DNA of 58,116 nucleotides from Alphaproteobacteria bacterium (GCA_020443075.1 JAGRIU010000033.1:1-58116); one strand, 5' to 3'; numbered from the stretch's first letter, positions 36,824 to 46,485 are shown. Numbers and translations: made by a program. The notes: generated by a model not told the origin, from the sequence alone.

Positions 36824-39004
36824 ATGTCTATGGCCCGCCCAAAAAAAGATCAGTCACAACAAACCGCCGTGCAAAGCTCTACCAATCCTTCCGATCCGCT
36901 TTTGGAGTGCTTCGGCTACATCCTTTCGCTCTACGGGCTACAGCCGGATTTACAAGCCATGCTCTCCGCGCTTCCACGGGCACAAAACAGCATGATCCAG
37001 CCCCACGATCTGGAAATGCTAGCCAAAGAGCTTTCTATAAATATACAAATCCGTCGTATGGGCTTTTCCGGCCTGCCCTCTTTAAACACACCCGCTATCC
37101 TCTTGCTGCGCGGCCAAAAAGCACAAGTCATGCTGCCGTCCGAAACGCACAAAGGAGAGGTCTTCGTCCCAGGCCAAGGCTTGGTAAAACAAAATTCTGA
37201 AACGCTACGTGATGAATACTACGGACACATCATAACAATCGCTCCGCCCGGCGCAAAAACCAGACACATCGAACACATGTGGCAGCCCAAAGCGATAGAC
37301 TGGTTTTGGAAACCGGTCTTATCCTATTGGCCGCAATATGCGGAAATCATCCTGTGCTCGTTTTTCATCAACCTGTTCGCCGTAGCGATGCCGCTCTTTA
37401 CAATGAACGTGTATGACCGGGTCGTACCGAACTTCGCCACCGACACGCTTTACGTTCTGGCCATCGGCATTGTCATCGCATTTACATTCGATTTTCTGTT
37501 CAAAACAGTGCGCGCCTACATTCTCGAAAAAGTTGCCGCACAAGTTAGCGCCCGTTTCGACCGGGACTTAATGGCAAAATTTATGGATCTTGCCTATGAG
37601 GACATCGGCCTGTCCGTGGGCGCAAAAACAAACATATTCAGAGAACTTCATTCTATCCGTGATTTTTATTCGACGCGGTTAGTCCCTGCAATCGTTGACG
37701 TCCCGTTTTTTATATTCTTCCTCCTGATTATCGACCTTATTGCGCCGACTGTCGTATGGGTTCCCGCTCTCGGCGCGGCCGTAATCGTCGCGCTCACAAT
37801 CTTCGTGCAAGTCCCTATCAACCGTTTGACCCGAAAGTATTTCAGCGACATGCAAGCCAAATCCGGACATATGGTCGAAACGCTGGCCGGACTGGAAACC
37901 ACCCGCCTGTTCGGCGCACAAGGCAACGCGCTATTTCGCTGGCAAGATAAAACATCCCGCGCCGCCCAGTCCGCCCGTCAAAACCAGTTCCTCCTGAGCG
38001 TTGCCGGAAATTTCTCGACCACAGTGATGATGTTGGTCAATGTCTTTGTCGTCTTTACCGGAGTCTTCGCCATCCACGCCGGAGAACTCAGCATCGGCGG
38101 CCTGATCGCAGTCACAATCCTCTCCAGCCGCGCCATGGCCCCGATCATGAATATTGCCGGTGTCGTATCGAAAATGAAGCAATCGCGCGATGCCCTGCAA
38201 ATGGTCGATAAACTCTTCCAGATTCCGGTCCCCGGACAAGACGGAAAACCCAAAGGCGCTAAAGGCCCCTTCACCGGAAATATTCAACTCAAAAACGTAT
38301 CGTATCACTACAAAGACCAAAGCCTGCCGGCTCTCGACACTGTAAGTTTATCCATCAAGGCCGGAGAAAAAATCGGCCTGATCGGTCAAACCGGCGCCGG
38401 AAAAAGCACACTGGCAAAAATCATCGCCGGGCTTTTACAGCCCGAAACCGGGAACCTTCTTTATGACGGATTTTCCCATGATACAATCCACCCCGATGAA
38501 CTGCGCCGCTATATCGGCGTAGTCCCCCAACAATCCTTCTTCTTTAACAGCTCCATCCGGGACAACATCATGCTGGGAGCCCACGATATAAGCGATGAAA
38601 ATTTTCGGCAAGCTACGGAGTTATCGGGCCTGAATATGTACATCGAACAGACAGGACAAGGCTTCGACAGCGAAGTTGGCGAAGACGGGCGCTTTCTCTC
38701 CGGCGGTCAGAAACAGGCAATCGCCTTGGCCCGTGCAATCGTGCGAAACCCGCAAATCCTTATTTTCGATGAGCCGACCACAGGCATGGACCAGGCGCTC
38801 GAACAATGGGTCCGCAGCAAACTCACCCCATATTTAGAGGACAAAACTTTTATCATGGTCACCCACCGCACAGGTCTCTTATCCCTGATCAACCGGCTGG
38901 TTTTGCTGAACAAAGGACAGATTGCCGCCGACGGACAGCGCGATAAAGTTCTTGAGCAACTGGGGGGAGCCAAACCGGAAAGCACAACGAATGCCCGAAT
39001 TTGA
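36824..39004 (+). CDS. Type I secretion ABC transporter (LapB/RtxB-type permease/ATPase)
   Basis: A 726-residue transporter: an N-terminal C39-like domain (about 20-145) without the catalytic cysteine, as in LapB/HlyB; a six-helix ABC membrane domain starting near YWPQYAEIILCSFFINLFAVAMP; and a nucleotide-binding domain with Walker A GQTGAGKST (about 521), signature LSGGQKQA (about 625), Walker B ILIFDEPTTGMD and H-loop MVTHR. It drives export of RTX proteins straight to the outside. I chose ATG 36824; the frame opens at a TTG eight codons earlier, and another ATG lies two codons later. It overlaps the adaptor gene by 14 bases. Confidence 0.95.
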   Translation: MSMARPKKDQSQQTAVQSSTNPSDPLLECFGYILSLYGLQPDLQAMLSALPRAQNSMIQPHDLEMLAKELSINIQIRRMGFSGLPSLNTPAILLLRGQKAQVMLPSETHKGEVFVPGQGLVKQNSETLRDEYYGHIITIAPPGAKTRHIEHMWQPKAIDWFWKPVLSYWPQYAEIILCSFFINLFAVAMPLFTMNVYDRVVPNFATDTLYVLAIGIVIAFTFDFLFKTVRAYILEKVAAQVSARFDRDLMAKFMDLAYEDIGLSVGAKTNIFRELHSIRDFYSTRLVPAIVDVPFFIFFLLIIDLIAPTVVWVPALGAAVIVALTIFVQVPINRLTRKYFSDMQAKSGHMVETLAGLETTRLFGAQGNALFRWQDKTSRAAQSARQNQFLLSVAGNFSTTVMMLVNVFVVFTGVFAIHAGELSIGGLIAVTILSSRAMAPIMNIAGVVSKMKQSRDALQMVDKLFQIPVPGQDGKPKGAKGPFTGNIQLKNVSYHYKDQSLPALDTVSLSIKAGEKIGLIGQTGAGKSTLAKIIAGLLQPETGNLLYDGFSHDTIHPDELRRYIGVVPQQSFFFNSSIRDNIMLGAHDISDENFRQATELSGLNMYIEQTGQGFDSEVGEDGRFLSGGQKQAIALARAIVRNPQILIFDEPTTGMDQALEQWVRSKLTPYLEDKTFIMVTHRTGLLSLINRLVLLNKGQIAADGQRDKVLEQLGGAKPESTTNARI

Positions 39005-40283
39005 TATCCACAACGAACACAAAGAATGGGCCTACCGCCCCCTCCTGGGTCTGATAGTGAGCCTATTACTCATCTTCTTCGCCTGGGCATACTTTTCGCA
39101 CATCGACCAGCAAGTAAAGGCTCACGGAAATATAATCCCTTCCGGACAATCGAAACTGGTTCAACATTTGGAAGGCGGTATCGTTGACCAAATTCTTGTC
39201 GCCGAAGGCCAGCGCGTCGAAAAAAACCAACCCCTCTTCCAAATCCGCAACCAGCGCGCGGCATCCGATCTGCAAGGCGGAAAGATTGCCCTGAAATCCC
39301 TAAAAATAAAGCTCGCACGCTTACAAGCCGAATATGATGGCGCAGAAGATTTTATTTATAAAGCATCAACAGACGAAGAATCGGACGAAGGCCTAAGCAA
39401 CATTATAAACAACGAAGAACGGCTTTTTCGCTCCCGGCAACAAGAATTTTTAGGACGCCTGCAAGGCCTCAAAGAACAGGAAAAACAAAAATCCCTCAAA
39501 CTCTCGGATCTGGGACTGCAAAATGCCAACGTGACCAAAGAGCGTGAAATCGCCCTCGATCAATTCAAAATCAACGAACGCCTGCGGAAAAGCGGTGCGA
39601 TCTCCGAAAGTAAATATCTGGAATCAAAAGGCCGGGTCAGCGACTTCAACACCCAACTCGGAAAAATCAGCAAGGCCATCCCGATCGTGCGCGCCGAATT
39701 ACAGGAAGTCCGGCAAAATATCAGTGAACAATCGGAAAAACGCCGCACGGAAATCCTGGATGAAATCAACAAAGTCGAAGTCGATCGTCAGCGCCTCGAA
39801 GAAAACCTCAAGGCCGACTACGACGAAGTCCAGCGCCGAGCTCTCCTTTCGCCTGTAACCGGTATGATTAATAAAATCTATGTCAACACGATCGGCGGTG
39901 TCGTCCGTCCGGGCGAACCCTTGGCAGAAATAGTACCCTTGAACGAAAATCTGATCGTCGAAGCGCGCATAGCCACAAAAGACCGGGGCTTAATCTGGGT
40001 CGGTCTGCCGGCCAGCATCAATGTCACAGCATACGATCCATCCATCTACGGCAATCTGAAAGGAAAAATCACCGACATCAGCGCCGATAGTTTCGTAGAG
40101 GAAGGCGTCGGACAATTCTACCGGGTACGCATTGCTCTGGATGCGGATTCAGTTAAGGGTTTTGAGCCAATCTACCCGGGCATGACCGTTCAAGCGAACA
40201 TCCTGTCGGGGAAAGTTTCAATTCTACAAGCCATTCTCAAACCAATCCTGAAACTGCAAAAAAATGCCCTGCGTGAACCTTGA
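38991..40283 (+). CDS. HlyD-family type I secretion adaptor
   Basis: A 430-residue membrane fusion protein with one N-terminal helix (about 16-38, LLGLIVSLLLIFFAWAYF). The half-lipoyl segment is HGNIIPSGQSKLVQHLEGG; a long periplasmic coiled-coil hairpin spans about 90-295; the second half (LLSPVTGMINKIYVNTIGG, VVRPGEPLAEIVP) completes the barrel. It links the ABC transporter to the TolC-like channel. The ATG at 38991 lies inside the transporter's 3' end; a longer frame to 38922 would add residues lacking family character. Confidence 0.94.
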   Translation: MPEFDIHNEHKEWAYRPLLGLIVSLLLIFFAWAYFSHIDQQVKAHGNIIPSGQSKLVQHLEGGIVDQILVAEGQRVEKNQPLFQIRNQRAASDLQGGKIALKSLKIKLARLQAEYDGAEDFIYKASTDEESDEGLSNIINNEERLFRSRQQEFLGRLQGLKEQEKQKSLKLSDLGLQNANVTKEREIALDQFKINERLRKSGAISESKYLESKGRVSDFNTQLGKISKAIPIVRAELQEVRQNISEQSEKRRTEILDEINKVEVDRQRLEENLKADYDEVQRRALLSPVTGMINKIYVNTIGGVVRPGEPLAEIVPLNENLIVEARIATKDRGLIWVGLPASINVTAYDPSIYGNLKGKITDISADSFVEEGVGQFYRVRIALDADSVKGFEPIYPGMTVQANILSGKVSILQAILKPILKLQKNALREP

Positions 40284-40343
40284 AAACCACATTTTCTGAA
40301 GCTATGTCCTTTTATCAAGACATTCTTCGGAAAGAAAAACGAT

Positions 40344-40976
40344 ATGCTACCCCGGCAAATACAAATCAAAGAACTCTCCGAACAAGGACCGATCCAGGCC
40401 TTGGATAAAGCGCTAATCAAAGCGGTATCCTTCGCAAAAGGCTCCCCGCATACCGACATTTTTCTCTCCAAAATTCAAAACACAGACAAAGGCTGGCAAG
40501 CCCATCTACATGTGATTTCCAGCTCTAAACACAAAAAAAGCCCCTTAAACGACGAAATAATGGCTGAAACGATTAAAAATCGTAAAGAAAAAGAGGAAAA
40601 AGAACAAAAAGAAAGGCAGCGACACTACAAACACGAACGTGAAGAAGCCGACCACGAGCAACAAATGCAAAAAATGGAATATGACCGCACACTGCTTGAC
40701 GAGGAAGAAGAGATTGTCATCCTGTACGCCGAACTGCTTTACGAAGAAATCGTTTTAGGGGTTCCTTCAAGATATGATTTAACCGCCATCCACTTTGAAC
40801 CCGAAGGCACAGCGCTTTTAGAAGCCGCAAAAACCCGCTATCCGGACCTGGAATTCTACGACGCGGCGTCCGAACCTTTAACCGGAGAACAAAGAGATAC
40901 AGGGGAGAAAAAAAGAAAACCCAAGCTGGCCCTCAAAGAGGACAGAACATTATCGCCCGAAGCAACAGCTGAATAA
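40344..40976 (+). CDS. Unknown charged coiled-coil protein at the end of the secretion operon
   Basis: A 210-residue protein without signal peptide. The centre is an extreme Lys/Glu/Gln/Arg helix (KNRKEKEEKEQKERQRHYKH), followed by an acidic stretch (LLDEEEEIVILYAELLYEE) and a basic tail. No family recognised. It follows the HlyD-like gene by 60 bases on the same strand and is convergent with the L,D-transpeptidase gene, so it is likely the last gene of the RTX secretion operon. It could be a cytoplasmic chaperone or regulator of secretion; that is speculation. Confidence 0.7.
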   Translation: MLPRQIQIKELSEQGPIQALDKALIKAVSFAKGSPHTDIFLSKIQNTDKGWQAHLHVISSSKHKKSPLNDEIMAETIKNRKEKEEKEQKERQRHYKHEREEADHEQQMQKMEYDRTLLDEEEEIVILYAELLYEEIVLGVPSRYDLTAIHFEPEGTALLEAAKTRYPDLEFYDAASEPLTGEQRDTGEKKRKPKLALKEDRTLSPEATAE

Positions 40977-40978
40977 GA

Positions 40979-42169
40979 CTAGGGGTTTAAATGCCCGAAC
41001 GAAATAGATGATGACGGCGCCCCATCGGCCATCACATCACCGTTGCCTTCAGATTGGTCTTCGCTCCCCCCATAAATTTCATCCAAAGGCGTTCCTTTCT
41101 CGGCAGGGTTTTCTTGCGGCTCATCCGCGGCCGCAGGTTTTTCCGGCTTCTCGGAAACATCCTGAACCGCCACATCTTTCTTCTGAGTCTCTTGAGCAGA
41201 CTCGTCAGCCACGCTCTCCGCTTCAAAAGGCCCCATCTTTTCTTCATCCGCCATACTAACACCCGAACGTCGCGCGATCTCGACCGGATACCCTGCCCGT
41301 TCCTTCACCGCCATACGAATAGCAGGCCAGCGCAAACGATCTTCGGCGTCTCCGGCAATCTCGATCAGTTTTTTCATCTCGGCATCGCTCAGCTTTTCTT
41401 CCTCGGCCACACCGCGCTCCTCATAGGCAATGGCCTGCGCAACGGACGGATGCGCTTCCATGTAGAGAACATCGTCGATCCAAGCCAGTTTAATCGGCTG
41501 GTTCACAACCTGCACCGGCGTACCGACCGGAATCATATCGAACAATTTCACAATCGCCTCCGGATACATCCGGATACACCCGCTGCTCACCCGTCGCCCG
41601 ATCCCGAAAGGCCGGTTTGTCCCGTGAATAGCATATTGCGGCCAGCCCAAATACAAAGCATGCGTCCCCATCGGATTATCCGGCCCCGGCCCGTATGCTT
41701 CTTGCAACTCCGGATGCTCTTGGCGCATCCGCGGCGTCGGCCTCCATGTCGGTCCGTCAACCTTGCGTACAACCGACGTCTTTCCCACCGGCGTATCCAA
41801 ACCCTCGCGGCCAATCCCGATCGGATAGGTCACCGGCGCCTTGTCCGGATCGACAAAAGCATACAAACGCATTTCCGCCAAATTAATCACAATGCCTTTA
41901 TGCGCCGCATCGGGCAACAAATGGCGCGTCGGCAAAATCAGCTTCGTCCCCGCACCGGGCAGCCACGGATCAACATACGGATTAGCCGCACGCATCTCGG
42001 TAAAGCCCAGATTAAAATCCCGCGCCAGATACACAAAAGTATCTTCATACTTGGCACGGTATTTCACCATATCCCCGACATAGGGCTTATCATAGGCCGC
42101 ATGCCCCAAGATCGGCATAAGCGCCACACAAACAAAAGATAGAACAAAAAGCGAAAACCGTTTAAACAT
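40979..42169 (-). CDS. L,D-transpeptidase (YkuD) with N-terminal LysM-like domain
   Basis: A 396-residue periplasmic enzyme: a signal peptide (about 1-25, GHAA), a LysM-like segment (about 33-82), a YkuD domain with the catalytic motif HGTNRPFGIGRRVSSGCIRM (H182, C198, R200) and an acidic, Pro/Glu-rich C-terminal tail (about 285-396). The family makes 3-3 peptidoglycan cross-links or attaches lipoproteins. The start at ATG 42169 is preceded by AAGGGG; the open frame extends 18 codons into icd. It follows icd on the same strand. Confidence 0.92.
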   Translation of the reverse strand: MFKRFSLFVLSFVCVALMPILGHAAYDKPYVGDMVKYRAKYEDTFVYLARDFNLGFTEMRAANPYVDPWLPGAGTKLILPTRHLLPDAAHKGIVINLAEMRLYAFVDPDKAPVTYPIGIGREGLDTPVGKTSVVRKVDGPTWRPTPRMRQEHPELQEAYGPGPDNPMGTHALYLGWPQYAIHGTNRPFGIGRRVSSGCIRMYPEAIVKLFDMIPVGTPVQVVNQPIKLAWIDDVLYMEAHPSVAQAIAYEERGVAEEEKLSDAEMKKLIEIAGDAEDRLRWPAIRMAVKERAGYPVEIARRSGVSMADEEKMGPFEAESVADESAQETQKKDVAVQDVSEKPEKPAAADEPQENPAEKGTPLDEIYGGSEDQSEGNGDVMADGAPSSSISFGHLNP

Positions 42170-42185
42170 ATATAAAAAGCCCCTT

Positions 42186-43403
42186 TTAAGCCTTTGCCAT
42201 TGCTGTTTCCAGCCCTTCAACAACCTGATCGAGATATCCTTGCGTCGTCAGCCATTTTTGATCTCCCCCGACCAAAAGCGCTAGATCCTTAGTCATGTGC
42301 CCGGCCTCAACTGTTTCCACGCAAACCCGCTCCAGCGTCTCGGCAAAATCCACTAACGCCGCATTCCCGTCAAAAGTGCCGCGATACTTCAACCCGCGTG
42401 TCCAGGCAAAAATAGAGGCAATCGGGTTCGTCGAAGTCGGATTACCCTTTTGATGCTCGCGGTAATGCCGGGTCACGGTCCCATGTGCCGCCTCGGCCTC
42501 GATGCATTTCCCGTCCGGCGTCAACAATACCGAAGTCATCAGGCCCAGCGAGCCAAACCCCTGCGCCACAATATCGCTCTGCACATCGCCGTCATAATTC
42601 TTACACGCCCAGACAAACCCGCCCTTGGATTTGATCGCTTGCGCCACCATATCGTCGATCAAGCGGTGCTCGTACCACAAACCGAGCTTCTCGAAATCGG
42701 CCCGGAACTCCTCATCGTAAATCCGCTGGAAAATCTCGATAAATTTGCCGTCATATTGCTTCAAAATCGTGTTTTTCGTCGACATATAGACCGGATATTT
42801 TCGGCTCAGCCCGTAATTAAAGCTCGAACGGGCAAAGCCTTCGATGCTCTCGTCCAGATTATACATCGCCATCCCGACCCCGGCAGCTGGAAAGTCAAAA
42901 ACTTCATGCACTTCCGGTTCACCGCCCTCCGGCGTATAAACCAACTCCAGCTTACCCGGTCCCGGAATTTTTATATCTGTGGCCTTATACTGATCGCCAA
43001 AGGCATGACGGCCAATCACGATCGGCTCGACCCAGCCCGGCACATATTTAGGCACATTCTGCGTCGTAATCGGCTCGCGAAACACCGTCCCGTTCAGGAT
43101 ATTCCGGATCGTTCCGTTCGGCGATTTCCACATTTTTTTCAAACCGAATTCTTCGACCCGCGCCTCATCCGGCGTAATCGTCGCGCATTTAACGCCAACC
43201 CCGTGCTTTTTAATCGCCTGCGCCGCCTCAATCGTCACTTGATCATCCGTCGCATCGCGGTTTTGGATCGACAGATCGAAATATTTCAAATCGATATCCA
43301 GATAGGGCAAAATCAGACGCTCTTTAATAAACGCCCAGATAATCCGGGTCATCTCGTCCCCGTCAATTTCCACCACCGGATTATCGACTTTGATTTTGCT
43401 CAT
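42186..43403 (-). CDS. icd: NADP-dependent isocitrate dehydrogenase (dimeric, eukaryote-like)
   Basis: A 405-residue enzyme close to the eukaryotic/alphaproteobacterial IDH type: [22 protein letters not shown] at the N-terminus; the substrate-binding [19 protein letters not shown]; and the metal-binding region [20 protein letters not shown]. It oxidises isocitrate to 2-oxoglutarate with NADP, a TCA step that meets the product of the NAD-GDH encoded in this window. I chose ATG 43403 (MSKIKV) over a frame 13 codons longer because the family starts there. An inverted repeat (43443-43476) lies upstream. Confidence 0.96.
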   Translation of the reverse strand: MSKIKVDNPVVEIDGDEMTRIIWAFIKERLILPYLDIDLKYFDLSIQNRDATDDQVTIEAAQAIKKHGVGVKCATITPDEARVEEFGLKKMWKSPNGTIRNILNGTVFREPITTQNVPKYVPGWVEPIVIGRHAFGDQYKATDIKIPGPGKLELVYTPEGGEPEVHEVFDFPAAGVGMAMYNLDESIEGFARSSFNYGLSRKYPVYMSTKNTILKQYDGKFIEIFQRIYDEEFRADFEKLGLWYEHRLIDDMVAQAIKSKGGFVWACKNYDGDVQSDIVAQGFGSLGLMTSVLLTPDGKCIEAEAAHGTVTRHYREHQKGNPTSTNPIASIFAWTRGLKYRGTFDGNAALVDFAETLERVCVETVEAGHMTKDLALLVGGDQKWLTTQGYLDQVVEGLETAMAKA

Positions 43404-43442
43404 AATATTCCCTTTTGAACTGTAAAAGCACACGCAAGACAA

Positions 43443-43476
43443 ACACGCATAAGCTAATCTATAAAACCATGCGTGT
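43443..43476. repeat. Inverted repeat upstream of icd
   Basis: A perfect 8-bp pair, ACACGCAT (43443-43450) with ATGCGTGT (43469-43476), sits between the small unknown gene and icd, 40-73 bases before the icd ATG. It could terminate the upstream gene or be an operator for icd. No clear T-run follows on the minus strand. Confidence 0.4.
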
Positions 43477-43496
43477 CCATTGGCGTTTGTATGGAG

Positions 43497-43829
43497 TTAG
43501 GATAGAGCGTCGATTTCTTCTTTCAAGCGCTCATAGACCTTTTCGAAAACCCCGCTTTTAAGAATGCGCCCCCGCTCTTGCGCATACAGCTCGTACATCG
43601 TCGCGCGCGGCCCGACGCGGCGAATAACAAACTGCAAAGACGGGCTGAAATGCTCTGACCTGTAATAGGTATAACTGGCAATCCCCTCATCAAAATCACA
43701 TTCAACGCTGCGGTATGTAAGGGTTTTTGCTGCCGACGCCTGCAAATAAAGCCCGTCCAGTTTTTTAAACTGGGCATTTGTAAAACCCGAAGGGTGACTC
43801 TGTGCGGAAAAAGGGATAACCTCAGACAT
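43497..43829 (-). CDS. Small unknown cytoplasmic protein
   Basis: A 110-residue soluble protein starting MSEVIPFSAQSHPSG. Internal segments are YRSVECDFDEGIASYTYYR and LQFVIRRVGPRATMYELYAQ, then a helical end. The open frame continues 60 codons upstream, but that part overlaps the divergent thioredoxin-like gene and looks non-coding, so ATG 43829 is chosen. The pattern suggests a small alpha/beta domain; I do not recognise a family. Confidence 0.65.
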   Translation of the reverse strand: MSEVIPFSAQSHPSGFTNAQFKKLDGLYLQASAAKTLTYRSVECDFDEGIASYTYYRSEHFSPSLQFVIRRVGPRATMYELYAQERGRILKSGVFEKVYERLKEEIDALS

Positions 43830-43872
43830 CGTTCGATCATTATACACAAGAAATAAACAAGGGAAAAGAACC

Positions 43873-44424
43873 ATGGCCCTGATGCACACACCCCAAAAAG
43901 ATGAAACCTTCAACGCCGCGCCCTTTGCGCTGAAAAATATAGACGGCCGCACTTTGTCTTTTGACGACATCAAAGGCGAAAAAGGCACCGTCCTGGCCTT
44001 TATCTGCAATCATTGCCCTTACGTACAAGCCATTATAGAACGCATGGTCGAAGACTTTAAAACCTTGCAAGACCTAGGCATAGGCTGCGCCGCCATTATG
44101 CCCAACGACACGAATAACTACCCCGAAGATTCCTTCGAAAATATGAAAAAATTCGCCGAAAAACACGGTTTCAGCTTCCCTTATCTGATCGATGACAGCC
44201 AAGAAACCGCTCGCGCCTACGACGCGATCTGTACCCCCGATATTTTCGGCTTTGACGCCCAAGACCGGCTGCAATATCGCGGACGCCTCGATAGTGCCGG
44301 CCCTAATGCAGCCGACACGTCCACCACTAAAGAACTGGTCAATGCTATGAAAGAAATCGCCCAAAGCGGATATTCATCCGCTCCGCAATTTTCTTCTATG
44401 GGCTGCTCAATCAAGTGGAAATAA
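43873..44424 (+). CDS. Thioredoxin-like/peroxiredoxin-like protein
   Basis: A 183-residue AhpC/TSA-Redoxin fold protein with the FICNHCPYVQAIIERM active-site region (C45, C48), a motif of a widespread 'thioredoxin family' group whose substrate is not established. No signal peptide, so cytoplasmic. SFPYLIDDSQETARAYDAICTPDIFGFD follows the usual fold order with a cis-proline in TPD. The gene is divergent from the small unknown gene (43 bases) and 82 bases before the YfgM-like gene. Confidence 0.88.
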   Translation: MALMHTPQKDETFNAAPFALKNIDGRTLSFDDIKGEKGTVLAFICNHCPYVQAIIERMVEDFKTLQDLGIGCAAIMPNDTNNYPEDSFENMKKFAEKHGFSFPYLIDDSQETARAYDAICTPDIFGFDAQDRLQYRGRLDSAGPNAADTSTTKELVNAMKEIAQSGYSSAPQFSSMGCSIKWK

Positions 44425-44506
44425 AACAATCCGGTAAATTCAGGCTTGCTGGCGCCGAACAGCTTCGCTAGGCTCTGAAAGAACAAAAATATAAGGAAGA
44501 AAACCG

Positions 44507-45163
44507 ATGTCCGATCTATTGGCCGAAGTCGATGAAATCATGCGCCGCGAGCGCATAGAGAAAATCTGGAAAGAACACAGCTCTATGATTCTGAGCCTCG
44601 TCATCGGCATTATTGTCTTCACCGCCGCCATTTCCGGCTACAAAAGCTGGAACACCGCGCAGCAGGAAAAACAAACCGCCGCGCTAATCGCCCTTCAGGA
44701 TGCGGAAAACTATCCGGACAACATCCTAAAAGCTGAAAAGCTAAACCTGCGCCCCAGCCTGCAAGCCATCGCCTTGCTCAACGCGGCAGGCATTTACATG
44801 CAACAAGACAAAAAAGACGAAGCCTTGAGCCTTTACCAACGGATCGAAAGCAACGGAAAAATCCCCGCGGAGATGCGAAATCTGGCCGATCTTATGGTTA
44901 TCCGTCTATCAATCGACAAGGAAAATGCCGACGCCGAAAGCCTGCAGGCCCGGCTCAAACCCATCTGGGGTAACCCAAAATCCCCATGGGCCGCTCAGGC
45001 CCGGATCGAAGCCGCCGTCATAGCATCCAACCTGCAAAATGACAAAGCGGCGGCCCGCAATCATCTCAAAACCGTTTTAGAAACCGAAAACCTGCCCGAA
45101 AGCCTGTATGCAAAAGCCCGCGCATTGGATCACGTCTATAGCCTGGAAGAAAACAAACCATGA
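44507..45163 (+). CDS. YfgM-like tetratricopeptide membrane protein
   Basis: A 218-residue protein with a cytoplasmic start, one membrane helix (about 26-45, MILSLVIGIIVFTAAISGY) and a periplasmic TPR-like helical region containing AIALLNAAGIYMQQDKKDEALSLYQRI. It matches the TPR_21/YfgM group, which contacts the Sec translocon and periplasmic chaperones. It is upstream of bamB with a 4-base ATGA overlap, a linkage conserved in many proteobacteria. AAGGAAG ribosome site before the ATG. Confidence 0.88.
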   Translation: MSDLLAEVDEIMRRERIEKIWKEHSSMILSLVIGIIVFTAAISGYKSWNTAQQEKQTAALIALQDAENYPDNILKAEKLNLRPSLQAIALLNAAGIYMQQDKKDEALSLYQRIESNGKIPAEMRNLADLMVIRLSIDKENADAESLQARLKPIWGNPKSPWAAQARIEAAVIASNLQNDKAAARNHLKTVLETENLPESLYAKARALDHVYSLEENKP

Positions 45164-46485
45164 AAACATATTCACCCCTGATCCTCTCAGGCCTTTTGGC
45201 CGGACTTCTGCTTCTCGGTGCCTGTGGAACCGGATTGTTTGAAGACAAAGACAAAAAAAAGCTTGAAGGAGAGCGCATCTCGGTCCTTGAAATGCAAAAA
45301 TCCCTCGAACCCGATGACAAAGTACTGGATGCCCAAGGCCTCATTACGCCCGAAGCCTGGAGCAATGAATTCTGGCCGCAAGCCGGGGGATATCCCAATC
45401 ACTCCATGCAAAATCTCGCACTGGCCGAAAGCACGCTCAAAAAAGTCTGGAGCGCCGATATCGGAGACGGGGCAACAAATGAACTCCCGTTGAATGCCGC
45501 GCCCGTACTGGCCGCCGGAAAAATCTTCGCCCTTGATACCGAAGGCCGGCTTTCGGCATTTGATGCCCAATCCGGAAAAAAACTCTGGGATAACGACGTC
45601 AGCGACAAAAGCGAAGATGACCCGGTCATTACCGGCGGACTAGCCTACTCCGACAACAAAGTTTTTGTCACAAATGGCTATAATGAAGTTTTAGCCGTCA
45701 ATCCGGCCAACGGCATCATCCTCTGGCGCAAACCCTTGCCGGCGCCTTCACGCGCAGCCCCGACAATTCTCGAAAACCGTCTGTTCGTCACCACGCTCGA
45801 CGGCCGCGTGCAGGCCCGGGATACGGATGACGGCGCAATGCTATGGGAATATAACGGCATCAGCGAAAATGCAGGCCTGATCGGCGCCGCCAGCCCGGCC
45901 GCTAATAACGATATTGTCGTTCCCGTCTTTTCTTCCGGTGAAATCACAGCCCTGCGCGTTGAAAACGGCTCCGTCGCCTGGTCGGACAGCCTGGCCAACA
46001 TTCGCGGTCTGAGCGGCCTTGAAAATATCGCCGATATCAAGGCGCTGCCCATCATCGATAAGGGCCTGATCATCGCCATCAGCTTTTCCGGTCGCCTCAT
46101 GGCCATTGACGAGCGCACCGGTACGCGCATCTGGCAACGCGAAATCGGCGGTACGCAAACACCATGGATGGCGGGCAACCACCTCTTCCTCGTCTCATCG
46201 GACAACAAACTTATCGCTTTGGGCCGCGAAACAGGCTCCATCCGCTGGATCACGCAGCTTCCGCGCTTCGACAGTAATAAACCCGTTATCCTGAATGGGC
46301 CCCTGCTCGCTGGCGGACGCTTGATCGTCACAGACAATGAAGGCATGATCTATGAATTCAGCCCCGAAACCGGTGATAAAATCCGTGAATGGGACGCCGG
46401 ATCGAAAATATCGCTACCGCCTATCATCGCCGGAAAAACAATGTACATCCTGTTTGATAACGGCACGCTCAGCGCTTACCGCTAG
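45160..46485 (+). CDS. bamB: Outer membrane assembly lipoprotein BamB
   Basis: A 441-residue lipoprotein: signal peptide with lipobox LLGAC (C22), then an eight-bladed PQQ-like beta-propeller, visible as repeats such as FALDTEGRLSAFDAQSGKKL, VLAVNPANGIILWRKPLP and LFVTTLDGRVQARDTDDG. BamB supports the BAM complex that inserts outer membrane beta-barrels, which would include the TolC-like channel of this window. It sits between the YfgM-like gene and der, the usual order. Confidence 0.94.
   Translation: MKTYSPLILSGLLAGLLLLGACGTGLFEDKDKKKLEGERISVLEMQKSLEPDDKVLDAQGLITPEAWSNEFWPQAGGYPNHSMQNLALAESTLKKVWSADIGDGATNELPLNAAPVLAAGKIFALDTEGRLSAFDAQSGKKLWDNDVSDKSEDDPVITGGLAYSDNKVFVTNGYNEVLAVNPANGIILWRKPLPAPSRAAPTILENRLFVTTLDGRVQARDTDDGAMLWEYNGISENAGLIGAASPAANNDIVVPVFSSGEITALRVENGSVAWSDSLANIRGLSGLENIADIKALPIIDKGLIIAISFSGRLMAIDERTGTRIWQREIGGTQTPWMAGNHLFLVSSDNKLIALGRETGSIRWITQLPRFDSNKPVILNGPLLAGGRLIVTDNEGMIYEFSPETGDKIREWDAGSKISLPPIIAGKTMYILFDNGTLSAYR

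Noticed and set aside
41054..42142. 362-codon plus-strand frame opposite the L,D-transpeptidase gene
   Set aside because: Antisense shadow with Arg/His-rich composition; the minus strand encodes an intact catalytic motif.
42450..43418. 322-codon plus-strand frame opposite icd
   Set aside because: Antisense to a highly conserved TCA enzyme; no recognisable domain.
43830..44009. 60-codon N-terminal extension of the small unknown gene before the thioredoxin-like gene
   Set aside because: It is antisense to the conserved thioredoxin-like coding region; ATG 43829 gives a compact protein and a normal divergent spacer.
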